DNA from: an uncultured Lautropia sp. | GTDB taxonomy: Bacteria > Pseudomonadota > Gammaproteobacteria > Burkholderiales > Burkholderiaceae_E | Length of the DNA: 31,870 nt | Reading direction: 5' to 3' | Assembly: GCA_938046755.1 (NCBI GenBank) | Contig: CALIXC010000275.1 | Span: 1 to 31,870, forward strand | Part shown: positions 1 to 7,149 of the stretch, piece by piece | Layout of the letters: each line of letters starts with the position of its first letter | How positions within the stretch are numbered: position 1 is the stretch's first letter | Notes under the pieces: model-generated | Told to the model about the DNA's origin: nothing | What the model saw: the letters and a program-made list of their open reading frames with translations, nothing else | Database searches by the model: none | Made by a program: the position numbers and the translations under genes

Positions 1-1505
1 CGTGAGCGTTCCGAACGCGATGAGGAGCGAGCGGCAGCGCTGGTACCGGCGACGTGACCAGCGTCAGCGCCTGCAGTACCGACTGTGGCGGCAGCCGCTG
101 CCGTGGCGCGGGAGGCCCCCGCCTCACGACCTTCGTTCCTAACCATGGCAGCGCCCTGCTCTGCCGCAGCCTTCCGGGTGTCTTCCGACGACCGCTCAGG
201 GGCCTCGGCCTGCGCAGCAGCCTGCTGCCGCTGCCGGGCCTGGGTGCCCTGTGCCTGAGAAGACTCACCCGCCTTGGCACCGTGATTCATGGAGACGATT
301 TCGTTGCGGTTGATGGTGTTCTGGGCAGTCGGGGCATTGGCAGTACTTCCGACCGACTGCGCTGCGGTGGCGGCACTGCCGGAGGCGGCAGCGGCCACTC
401 CACCGGTCACACCGGCGGCAGCCATGGCAGCCGTCTGAGCATCCGCCTCGGAGGGCACCACACCGCGGGCCGCGACAGCTGCCTGGGCAGCCGAGCGATC
501 AGGCGTCTCGGCAGCAGCGGCCTGGGAGCGCGGGCTGATTTCGGTCTGGGCTCGGCCGGCCTCGCCTGCGGCGTCCGCACTGGAAGCAGTGGGAGCGCCG
601 GATCCGGCCTGCGCAGGTCCGCGGCTCTCGGTCGTTGCAGCCGCAGGCTTGCTGGCGGCCTCATCGCGCTCGCTCGTCTGGCGCACGCCCTGGCGTCCCT
701 TGGCCGGCAACTCCGGCGACTTGCCGGGTTTGGCGCGCAGCATCTGACCCCAGGCATTGCTGCCCTGCGAAAGGTCGGTATCCACGGCCACGACGCCCAG
801 CAGATCAGGCACCGGCAGCCAGCTCTCGAACTTGCCCGGGAAACCCGCCAGCCGCACTTCCAGGGTCTGGCGCACCGATTCAGCCCGGGTAACGGTCTCC
901 AGCCAGCAATCGGTGGGCAGATCACCCACGCGGTTGGTGAGCGGGGCCAGCGGCACGATCAGCTCGGTGGCCTCGGCCTCAGCGGGCGTGAGCGTCACAT
1001 AACAGGTGTTGATGATGCGCAGGCTCTGGTTGTCACCGATCTGCACGAACAGGTGCGGATAACCCGAGAAGGAATTCTTGCCGTAGGGATCGACCGGGTG
1101 GGCGATCTCGCCCAGCGGCCGGGTGGAACGCAGGTACAGATAGAGCTGCTGGCCATCATGCACCGTGCCCAGCTTCCGTGCCTTGGCAGCATCGAAATCG
1201 GGTAGCAGCTGATCGGTCAGGGCCAGCTCCGCCACGCCGTCTACCACGCGCTCGGCCGCCGGACTGCTGACGTTGCCACCCGACGTGGAGACCGAGGAAT
1301 TGCTGCTGTAGTCGGCACCCGGCCCCGAGGACGAGGTGGTTCCACAGGCGGCCAGCGCAGCCAGCGCCATGGCCACGGTGGCACCGCGCACGCTCCTTGC
1401 CAGCCGCCCTTCTTCAGGAGACGCCCCCGGGCCGGCAGAATCGTGGCCGCGGACGGCATCGGTCGGAAATGACGGGGGCAAAGGCTTGGAATGGGCGCTG
1501 TTCAT
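1..1505 (-). CDS. Putative Ala-rich lipoprotein of unknown function, C-terminus outside the window
   Basis: The minus strand is open from the ATG at 1505 to the left edge (501 codons, no stop), so only the N-terminal part is seen. Residues about 40-54 form a lipoprotein signal: an Arg-containing start, an Ala/Leu hydrophobic stretch and the lipobox LAAC with Cys54, followed by a Gly/Ser/Thr linker. Residues about 75-235 look folded and include two cysteines (in NTCYV and TDCW) that could pair in the periplasm. From about residue 250 the chain is Ala/Ser/Gln/Glu-rich and probably disordered. I do not recognise the family. The 53-residue lead before Cys54 is long; an internal GTG at 1391 would give a normal-length signal, but the AAGGAG before it is only one base away, so the start is uncertain. 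It lies 135 bases after tatD in the same direction and might be cotranscribed. Confidence 0.72.
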   Translation of the reverse strand, partial: MNSAHSKPLPPSFPTDAVRGHDSAGPGASPEEGRLARSVRGATVAMALAALAACGTTSSSGPGADYSSNSSVSTSGGNVSSPAAERVVDGVAELALTDQLLPDFDAAKARKLGTVHDGQQLYLYLRSTRPLGEIAHPVDPYGKNSFSGYPHLFVQIGDNQSLRIINTCYVTLTPAEAEATELIVPLAPLTNRVGDLPTDCWLETVTRAESVRQTLEVRLAGFPGKFESWLPVPDLLGVVAVDTDLSQGSNAWGQMLRAKPGKSPELPAKGRQGVRQTSERDEAASKPAAATTESRGPAQAGSGAPTASSADAAGEAGRAQTEISPRSQAAAAETPDRSAAQAAVAARGVVPSEADAQTAAMAAAGVTGGVAAAASGSAATAAQSVGSTANAPTAQNTINRNEIVSMNHGAKAGESSQAQGTQARQRQQAAAQAEAPERSSEDTRKAAAEQGAAMVRNEGREAGASRATAAAAATVGTAGADAGHVAGTSAAARSSSRSERS

Positions 1506-1640
1506 GTCGCAAGGGCCGGTGTCTCGATACGTGCCTGAGTATCTTCGGATGGCTGGTGTGCTGCGTCAATTCGGGAATGAGCGGCATCTGCGGGCAGCTG
1601 GAACGTGCCAGGGTGTTGCGACGCGCCCCAATGCCGCCCA

Positions 1641-2444
1641 TCAGGCCGCGGGCACTGGCTGTACGGCCGGCAAGCGGGCACGCCCGAGCAGCCGATCGTA
1701 GTTCTCGGTGGTGATCCGCCCGACTTCCTCGACAGGAATCTGTCGTAGCCTGGCAACAGCCTCGGCCACGTGGACCACCCAGCCGGGCTGATTGGTCTTG
1801 CCCCGGTAAGGCATCGGTGCCAGGTAGGGCGAGTCGGTCTCGATCAGCAGGCGGTCGAGCGGCACCCGACGCGCCACATCATGCACGATCGTGGCGTTCT
1901 TGAAGCTGACGATGCCGGACATGGAGATGTAGAAACCAATGTCCAATGCCTGGCGGGCGATGTCCCAGTCCTCGGTAAAGCAGTGCATCACGCCGCCGGC
2001 CTCTCCGGCCCGTTCCTCGCGCAGCAGCCGGAGGGTGTCCTGGGCCGCCGCGCGGGTGTGAATGATCAGCGGCTTTCTCGCCTCGCGAGCGGCCCGGATG
2101 TGAACCCGGAAACGCTCACGCTGCCAGTCCAGCTCTTCGCCGGGCATGCGGTAGTAGTCCAGCCCGGTCTCGCCGATGGCGACCACTTCAGGCTGCATGG
2201 CCAGCTCCACCAGCTGCACCACCGTGGGCTCGGTCACGTCGAGGCAGTCGGGATGCACGCCCACCGACGCCGACAGCAGGCCGGGATGGGCCCGGACGAG
2301 GTCACGGACCTGCGGCCACGCCTCCAGCGCGATCGACACACACAGCGCATGCTCAACCCCTTCTGCGGCCATGGTGGCCAGAACGTCCGGCAGGCGTTCC
2401 TGGAATTCGGGAAGGTCCAGATGGCAGTGGGAGTCGACGAACAT
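1641..2444 (-). CDS. tatD: TatD family metal-dependent hydrolase (DNase)
   Basis: The 267-residue product is a full-length TatD/YcfH-type TIM-barrel hydrolase. The metal ligands of the family are all visible: H6 and H8 in DSHCHLD, E92 in GETGLDYY, H129 in IIHTR, H154 in MHCF and D204 in ETDSPYLAP. Family members are divalent-metal-dependent DNases, with 3'-5' exonuclease activity shown for some; the cellular substrate of this copy cannot be read from sequence. The ATG follows the pilZ stop by 9 bases, so it is the last gene of the mltG-tmk-holB-pilZ-tatD run. The same neighbours occur in Pseudomonas and Burkholderiales, which supports the YcfH-like subgroup. No clear Shine-Dalgarno sequence precedes it; translation may depend on the upstream gene. 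Confidence 0.95.
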   Translation of the reverse strand: MFVDSHCHLDLPEFQERLPDVLATMAAEGVEHALCVSIALEAWPQVRDLVRAHPGLLSASVGVHPDCLDVTEPTVVQLVELAMQPEVVAIGETGLDYYRMPGEELDWQRERFRVHIRAAREARKPLIIHTRAAAQDTLRLLREERAGEAGGVMHCFTEDWDIARQALDIGFYISMSGIVSFKNATIVHDVARRVPLDRLLIETDSPYLAPMPYRGKTNQPGWVVHVAEAVARLRQIPVEEVGRITTENYDRLLGRARLPAVQPVPAA

Positions 2445-2453
2445 GCAGCCCGG

Positions 2454-2843
2454 TCAGATCGTGTACGAGGATGGGGGCGATTTTAGTGCAGGCCCCAGCA
2501 GCGTCTCGATCTTTTCCCGCGCCACCACGCTGGCATCGGTCTTGCTGAACTGGATGCCGATGCCCTGGCGGCGGTTGGTGGCACCTGCCGGCGTCACCCA
2601 GGCCACCCGGCCCGGAATCGCCGTCTTGGTGGCGTCATCCATCAGCGTGAGAATGATGTAGAGCTCGTCGCCGAGCTGCGCACTCTTGTCCGTGGGCACG
2701 AACAGGCCACCGTTCTCCAGGAACGGCATGTAGGCGGCCAGCAGGGCCGATTTCTCCTTGATCGACAAGGGAATGACGCCAGGCCGGGTAGCTGGTTTGT
2801 TGCCGGCCATGCCGCCCGCCAGGCCTTGGTGCTGTGTGCTCAT
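2454..2843 (-). CDS. pilZ: Type IV pilus assembly protein PilZ
   Basis: The 129-residue protein starts at an ATG that overlaps the holB stop (ATGA, 2840-2843). The open frame continues far upstream, but that part lies inside holB in another frame and is not used. The body (GVIPLSIKEKSALLAAYMPF, GGLFVPT, then RVAWVTP and RRQGIGIQF) matches the small PilZ of type IV pilus systems. It lacks the RxxxR c-di-GMP-binding motif near its N-terminus, as the founding pilus PilZ does, so direct c-di-GMP binding is not expected. A short Gly/Ala-rich extension of about 20 residues precedes the domain. In Pseudomonas aeruginosa PilZ is needed for pilus biogenesis and sits next to holB, as here. No other pilus gene is in the window. 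Confidence 0.9.
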   Translation of the reverse strand: MSTQHQGLAGGMAGNKPATRPGVIPLSIKEKSALLAAYMPFLENGGLFVPTDKSAQLGDELYIILTLMDDATKTAIPGRVAWVTPAGATNRRQGIGIQFSKTDASVVAREKIETLLGPALKSPPSSYTI

Positions 2844-3904
2844 CGAGGATTTGCGCGTCTTGGGGTTGGACGACGGGTGGAAAACGCATCCAGGTAGGTC
2901 GCCAGCGCTGACTCCATGAACAGGCGCGGATTGAGCGGATGCCGGACCAGCACCGCCTGCCGCTGCAACGCCGCCGACACCTCGGCCAGCCGTGCCAGCG
3001 AACTGCGCTGCGCAAGACTGGCCAGCCGGGATGCAGACTCCGGAAAGAAACGGGGCGCAGCGCCGGCGTGGGCCCGCAGCAGATCGCTGATCCAGCGAAG
3101 CAGCAGGTAGTACCAGGTTACCGAAGGCACCGTCGTCGCCTTGTCGGCCACCGTATCGAGGCCAGTGTCGGGCAACGCTGACAGCGACGAAAGCAATGTC
3201 CGATAGACGGTCAGGTGCGAAGGGTCGGCGAGATCGCGGGCATGCAACGGCGCCATGCCGGACCAGGCCAGCAACTGGCGGGCATCCGTGTCGGACAACC
3301 CCGCCGAGCGGACCAGCCATTGCAGCGCCTCGGCCTCGGGCGGCTGCGGCACTGCCACGGCCCGGCAACGCGAGCGTACGGTCGCAGGCATCTGCCCCGG
3401 CAGGTGGGTCACCAGCAGGAACCAGGTATTCTCTCCGGGCTCCTCCAGCATCTTGAGCAGGGCATTGGCCGCCGGCATGGACAGTGTCTCGGCCGGATCG
3501 ACCAGCACCACCCGGGCGTGGCCGCGCACGCTGGTGGTCGTGATGAAGCTCTCCAGCTCGCGCACCTGGTCGATGGAGATTTCCCAGGCCCGCGCACCCT
3601 GCCCTGCCTCGCGTCCCTTGGCGGAACGGGACTCGGCGGGTGCCAGTTCCAGCAACCGGAAATCGGGATGATGGCCGGAGGCGAACCACTTGCAGGCCGC
3701 ACACTGCCCGCAGGCCTGCACCGGCGCAGGCGGACGGGGCAGCTGTTCGCACAGCAGCCCCTGAGCCAGCGCGCGGGCGAACTCGCCCTTGCCGATGCCG
3801 GGCAGGCCGGCCAGCAGAAGCGCGTGGTGCAGGTTCGGACCTTCGGCCAGCAGCTGTCGCAGCAAGGCCTGCTGGGCAGCAAAGAACGGCAGGACGGTGC
3901 TCAC
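2840..3904 (-). CDS. holB: DNA polymerase III subunit delta' (clamp loader)
   Basis: The 354-residue product is a full-length AAA+ delta' subunit, part of the clamp loader that puts the beta clamp on primed DNA. Visible parts are the phosphate-binding-loop remnant GLPGIGKG (33-40), a zinc module with C52, C65, C68 and C71, the helix ANALLKMLEEP (146-156) and the SRC motif (178-180) that acts as arginine finger toward the neighbouring subunit. The start is a GTG at 3904 overlapping the tmk stop (GTGA, 3901-3904), and the end overlaps the pilZ start by four bases, so translation is probably coupled on both sides. The C-terminal tail is Arg/Pro-rich. Nothing is missing compared with the family. 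Confidence 0.95.
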   Translation of the reverse strand: MSTVLPFFAAQQALLRQLLAEGPNLHHALLLAGLPGIGKGEFARALAQGLLCEQLPRPPAPVQACGQCAACKWFASGHHPDFRLLELAPAESRSAKGREAGQGARAWEISIDQVRELESFITTTSVRGHARVVLVDPAETLSMPAANALLKMLEEPGENTWFLLVTHLPGQMPATVRSRCRAVAVPQPPEAEALQWLVRSAGLSDTDARQLLAWSGMAPLHARDLADPSHLTVYRTLLSSLSALPDTGLDTVADKATTVPSVTWYYLLLRWISDLLRAHAGAAPRFFPESASRLASLAQRSSLARLAEVSAALQRQAVLVRHPLNPRLFMESALATYLDAFSTRRPTPRRANPR

Positions 3905-4593
3905 GATGGCCTCGCCCCTGCCTTGTCGGCAGCCCCTGTGCGCGATGCGGCCATCTCGTGCCAGCGTCGATGGACCTTCACCAGGTCATCCTGCAGCCAG
4001 CGACTGATCTGCTCGGGCGTGGCCGTGGCATCCAGCACGCAGAAGCGCCCCGGGTCTGCTGCCACCCGCGCCTGGTAGGCACGGCGCACGCACTCGAAGT
4101 AGTCCAGCGCCCGGGCCTCGAAGCGGTCGGCACTGCGCACGGCGGCACGCCGCTCTGCAGCCACTTCGGGAGGCAGATCGAAGAGATAGGTCCGCACCGG
4201 CTGCAGCCCGTCCTGGACCTGCGCCTCCAGCTGGGCAAGCCAGGCGGTGTCCACGTCCGAGCCCCCGCCCTGATAGGCAAAGGTCGAATCGGTGAAACGG
4301 TCGCAGACCACCCATTGGCCGGCTGCAAGCGCCGGCCGTATCAGCGTGTGCAGATGGTCGCTGCGGGCCGCGAAGGCCAGCAGCGCCTCGGTCTGCGGCT
4401 GCATCTCCTCGGTCAACAGCAGCTCACGCAGCCGCTCGGCCAGCGGGCTGCCACCCGGTTCGCGGCTGAGCACCACGGTCTCGCCCTGTGCACGCAGCCA
4501 ATCCACACAGGCGCCCACGTGCGTGCTCTTGCCCGCACCGTCGATGCCCTCGAAAGTAATGAAACAGCCCTGCATGAAATCACTCGCGGTCAC
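3901..4593 (-). CDS. tmk: Thymidylate kinase
   Basis: The product (230 residues from a GTG at 4593) phosphorylates dTMP to dTDP with ATP in dTTP synthesis. Signatures are the P-loop GIDGAGKS (16-23), the SREPGGSP segment (43-50), the DRF motif (98-100) followed by DSTFAYQGGG, and a lid region around RRAAVRSADRFE with arginines as in the enterobacterial type. The GTG overlaps the mltG stop (GTGA, 4590-4593), like the next junction in the operon. An in-frame ATG at 4575 would give a protein starting nine residues before the P-loop, closer to other Tmk proteins; neither start has a good Shine-Dalgarno sequence. The last 20 residues (Ala/Gly/Arg-rich) are probably a flexible tail. Confidence 0.95.
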   Translation of the reverse strand: MTASDFMQGCFITFEGIDGAGKSTHVGACVDWLRAQGETVVLSREPGGSPLAERLRELLLTEEMQPQTEALLAFAARSDHLHTLIRPALAAGQWVVCDRFTDSTFAYQGGGSDVDTAWLAQLEAQVQDGLQPVRTYLFDLPPEVAAERRAAVRSADRFEARALDYFECVRRAYQARVAADPGRFCVLDATATPEQISRWLQDDLVKVHRRWHEMAASRTGAADKAGARPS

Positions 4594-5714
4594 GGCCGCG
4601 CCCCCGGGCTCTGGCCCGATTCATTGTTCTTTGCACCCGAGGCGGCCTTCTTGGGTTCCGCCAGGTTCTCGCCGGCCGCTGCCGTGCCTTTCAGCGGCTT
4701 TCCGCCGGCACGACGCTGGAAGCGGTCGACGGCCCGGTTGTGGCTGGCCAGGTCGGCCGAGAACTCGGAGCGACCATCGCCACGGGCAACGAAATACAGC
4801 TTGTCCGATTGTGCCGGACGCGCCGTGGCCTGCAGCGCATGAAGCCCCGGCAACGAGATCGGCGAAGGCGGCAGCCCCCGGTGGGCATAGGTGTTGTAGG
4901 GAGAAGGGTCGCGCAGATCCTTCTTGCGCAGATTGCCGTCAAAGCGCTCGCCCAGGCCATAGATGGTGGTCGGATCGCTCTGCAGCGGCATGCCCTTGCG
5001 CAGCCGGTTGATGAACACCGAGGCCACCATCTCGCGGTCCAGCGCGTGCCCGGTTTCCTTTTCCACCACCGAAGCCAGCGTCAGCAGCTCGGCCGGCGTC
5101 TTCAGGGGCGAATCGGTGGCACGGTTCTCCCAGACGGCATCCAGGCGGCGCTGCTGGAGCGCCAGCGCCCGGCGCAGCAGCTCCACGTCATCGCTGCCGG
5201 GCCGGTAGGCATAGGTGTCCGGCGCAAAGCGTCCCTCGGGGTTGACCCCGGGCATGCCCAGCTTCTCCATCAGCGCGGCATCGGACAGGCCCGAGAGCGT
5301 GTCGTTCAGATCAGGAGCCTTCTTCAGGGCTGCCCGCAGATCACGCATGTTCCAGCCTTCCACCAGCGTGATGAGCTTGCCCTTTTCCTGCTGGCCGCTC
5401 ACCAGCTCGTCCAGAAGCCCCTGCAATGTGGCCGGCCCGGTGACCAGGTAGTTGCCCGCCTTGATCCGCGCCGCATCCCCCCGCAGCCGCAGCGCCAGGG
5501 CCATCTTCCACGACGGGACATCGACACCGGCCTGCTGCAGCACCTCGGCCAGGCGTGCGCCCGCGTGGCCGCGCGGCACATCGAACACCACCTCGGCATT
5601 CGGCGCCACCAGCTGGCGATGGGCATAGCCCCACCATTGCCAGCCCGCCGCCCCCAGGCAGAGCACCAGCAGCAGAAGAAAGATACGGCCCAACATGCGC
5701 ATGATTCGACTCAT
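4590..5714 (-). CDS. mltG: Endolytic murein transglycosylase MltG (YceG-like)
   Basis: This 374-residue inner-membrane protein cuts nascent peptidoglycan strands inside the chain and is thought to set glycan length. It has an N-terminal membrane anchor (about 8-29) followed by a LysM-like small domain and the YceG catalytic domain. The catalytic glutamate is E218 in ASVVEKETG, the same number as in E. coli MltG; the conserved FINRLRKGMPLQSDPTTIYGL-type stretch follows at about 234-254, and NTYAHRGLPPSPI at 274-286. The last 40 residues are Ala/Gly/Lys-rich and unconserved-looking. It is the first gene of the operon; ATG codons at residues 5 and 7 are alternative starts, because no clear Shine-Dalgarno sequence marks the first. 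Confidence 0.95.
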   Translation of the reverse strand: MSRIMRMLGRIFLLLLVLCLGAAGWQWWGYAHRQLVAPNAEVVFDVPRGHAGARLAEVLQQAGVDVPSWKMALALRLRGDAARIKAGNYLVTGPATLQGLLDELVSGQQEKGKLITLVEGWNMRDLRAALKKAPDLNDTLSGLSDAALMEKLGMPGVNPEGRFAPDTYAYRPGSDDVELLRRALALQQRRLDAVWENRATDSPLKTPAELLTLASVVEKETGHALDREMVASVFINRLRKGMPLQSDPTTIYGLGERFDGNLRKKDLRDPSPYNTYAHRGLPPSPISLPGLHALQATARPAQSDKLYFVARGDGRSEFSADLASHNRAVDRFQRRAGGKPLKGTAAAGENLAEPKKAASGAKNNESGQSPGARP

Positions 5715-5834
5715 CCGGCGGTCTTGTGCGCCAAAAGAAAACGACGGTACACGCTATGATATACAGAGTATGCCGGCTGGCCTCCCACCTGTGGGCGAAC
5801 GGTCTCGCACACCGGCTCCGAATCCACCCTTCCC
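5715..5834. promoter_or_regulatory. Divergent intergenic region between mltG and ygfZ
   Basis: This 120-base gap separates the divergent mltG operon and ygfZ and must hold, or lie next to, the promoters of both. The only AT-rich spot is around 5732-5768. TATGAT at 5755-5760 resembles a -10 box for ygfZ, but no convincing -35 hexamer sits 16-18 bases upstream. On the minus strand the same spot reads TATCAT. The boxes are therefore tentative. Confidence 0.35.
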
Positions 5835-7142
5835 ATGAACGACATCCAGTCTTCCACCCCCGCTTCCGGCGAAGCCGCCCTGCCCTATGCCCTGCTGCAG
5901 AACCAAGGTGTTCTCCGGGCCCAGGGCCCTGATGCCCCCTCGTTCCTGCACGGCCAGTTCAGCAACGACATCCTCACCCTGATGCCCGGCCATGCCCGCC
6001 TGGCCGGCTATCTCACCCCCAACGGACGGTTGCTGGCCACCTTCTGGGTCATCCGCCACGACATGCCGTCCGCCTCGGAACAGCCCGCGGTTCCCACCTT
6101 TTGGCTGGTCTGCTCGCGCGATCTGGCTGCGGCCATGGCCAAGCGCCTGTCCATGTACGTGCTGCGCGCCAAGTGCAAGATCGTGGACGCCAGTGCCGAC
6201 CACGCGGTCCTGGGCTTCGTGGGCCCGGCCCACCGCGCCATCCAGGCACTGGCCGGGCACGAGGACGCGGTGGTGACCGCCGCCCTGCCCGACGTGATGC
6301 TCACCGAGACCACCGCCGACATGCTAACCACCTCGGTGCGCCATCGGTTGGGCAGCGACCGCCTGTTGGTCCGCAGCCTGCTGGTGGTGCCCCGTACACT
6401 GGTGACTCCGGCTGTCGAAACGGCGGACGCTCCGGTCGACAGCGGCGCATCGGCCAGCGACACACCCCAGGCAGCCGGATCCGCTGCCGAAGGCGCCCGT
6501 GACGACCAGGCGGCCACGGCACAGGTGCCCGGCGCCACGCAAACCGCCTCCGGTAACACCACCCAGGGCGACAACAGCACGGCAACCGACGCTTCGCAAC
6601 CTGCCCACCGCTTCCGGATGAGCGAGAGCGACTGGCTTCAGCTGGACGTGGCCAGCGGCATTCCCTGGATCCGTGCTGCGTCATCCGAGACCTTCGTTCC
6701 GCAGATGGTGAACCTGGAACTGGTGGGCGGCGTCAACTTCAAGAAAGGCTGCTACCCCGGTCAGGAAGTAGTGGCCCGCAGCGAATATCGGGGCAAGGTC
6801 AAGCGCCGGATGTTCGCCGGCATGTGCAGCGGCCCGTTGCCCGAACTCGGCACCGACGTGCTGGCATGGGACGGTACCCCCATCGGCCAGGTCATCGATG
6901 TGGCCAGTCTCTCGGCCGACACCGACGACGAGGTCATCGCCGGTAACGACCTGGTGATGGACCCCGACCAGGAAGAGCTGCCCATCGTGCTGGTGGGACG
7001 GCGCTTCCTGCTGCTCTTCGAAGCACGCATCGAGGCCATCGGCGCCCAGCCCCGTTCCGCCGGCATGATCGCCACCAGCCTGCGCATCGGCAACGCCGCC
7101 ATCGGCCTTCTGAAGCTACCCTACGACATTCCCGAGTGCTGA
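5835..7142 (+). CDS. ygfZ: YgfZ/GcvT-like folate-binding protein, with a low-complexity insertion
   Basis: YgfZ is a cytoplasmic, tetrahydrofolate-linked helper for assembly or repair of some iron-sulfur proteins, related to GcvT but not a glycine-cleavage enzyme. The family signature KGCYPGQE is at residues 304-311, with the redox-relevant Cys306. The N-terminal folate-binding fold starts around LPYALLQNQGVLRAQGPDA and includes FLHGQFSNDI (38-47). At 435 residues it is about 100 longer than typical; most of the excess is an Ala/Thr/Gln/Asp-rich segment at about 190-257, inserted before the conserved WLQLDVASGIPWI stretch. It faces the mltG operon head to head and ends seven bases from the convergent acyl-CoA dehydrogenase gene. 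Confidence 0.92.
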   Translation: MNDIQSSTPASGEAALPYALLQNQGVLRAQGPDAPSFLHGQFSNDILTLMPGHARLAGYLTPNGRLLATFWVIRHDMPSASEQPAVPTFWLVCSRDLAAAMAKRLSMYVLRAKCKIVDASADHAVLGFVGPAHRAIQALAGHEDAVVTAALPDVMLTETTADMLTTSVRHRLGSDRLLVRSLLVVPRTLVTPAVETADAPVDSGASASDTPQAAGSAAEGARDDQAATAQVPGATQTASGNTTQGDNSTATDASQPAHRFRMSESDWLQLDVASGIPWIRAASSETFVPQMVNLELVGGVNFKKGCYPGQEVVARSEYRGKVKRRMFAGMCSGPLPELGTDVLAWDGTPIGQVIDVASLSADTDDEVIAGNDLVMDPDQEELPIVLVGRRFLLLFEARIEAIGAQPRSAGMIATSLRIGNAAIGLLKLPYDIPEC

Positions 7143-7149
7143 TCACGCG

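Noticed and set aside
54..1205. 383-codon plus-strand open frame at the left edge
   Set aside because: Its codons are in exact antisense register with the minus-strand lipoprotein, which has a proper signal and lipobox; the plus product is Gly/Arg/Leu-rich without features.
2445..2453. Possible separate promoter for tatD
   Set aside because: Only nine bases separate it from pilZ, so it is read as the last operon gene.
2844..3752. Upstream extension of the pilZ frame to 432 codons
   Set aside because: The extra part lies wholly inside holB in another frame and shows no PilZ-family similarity; the ATGA overlap start fits the family.
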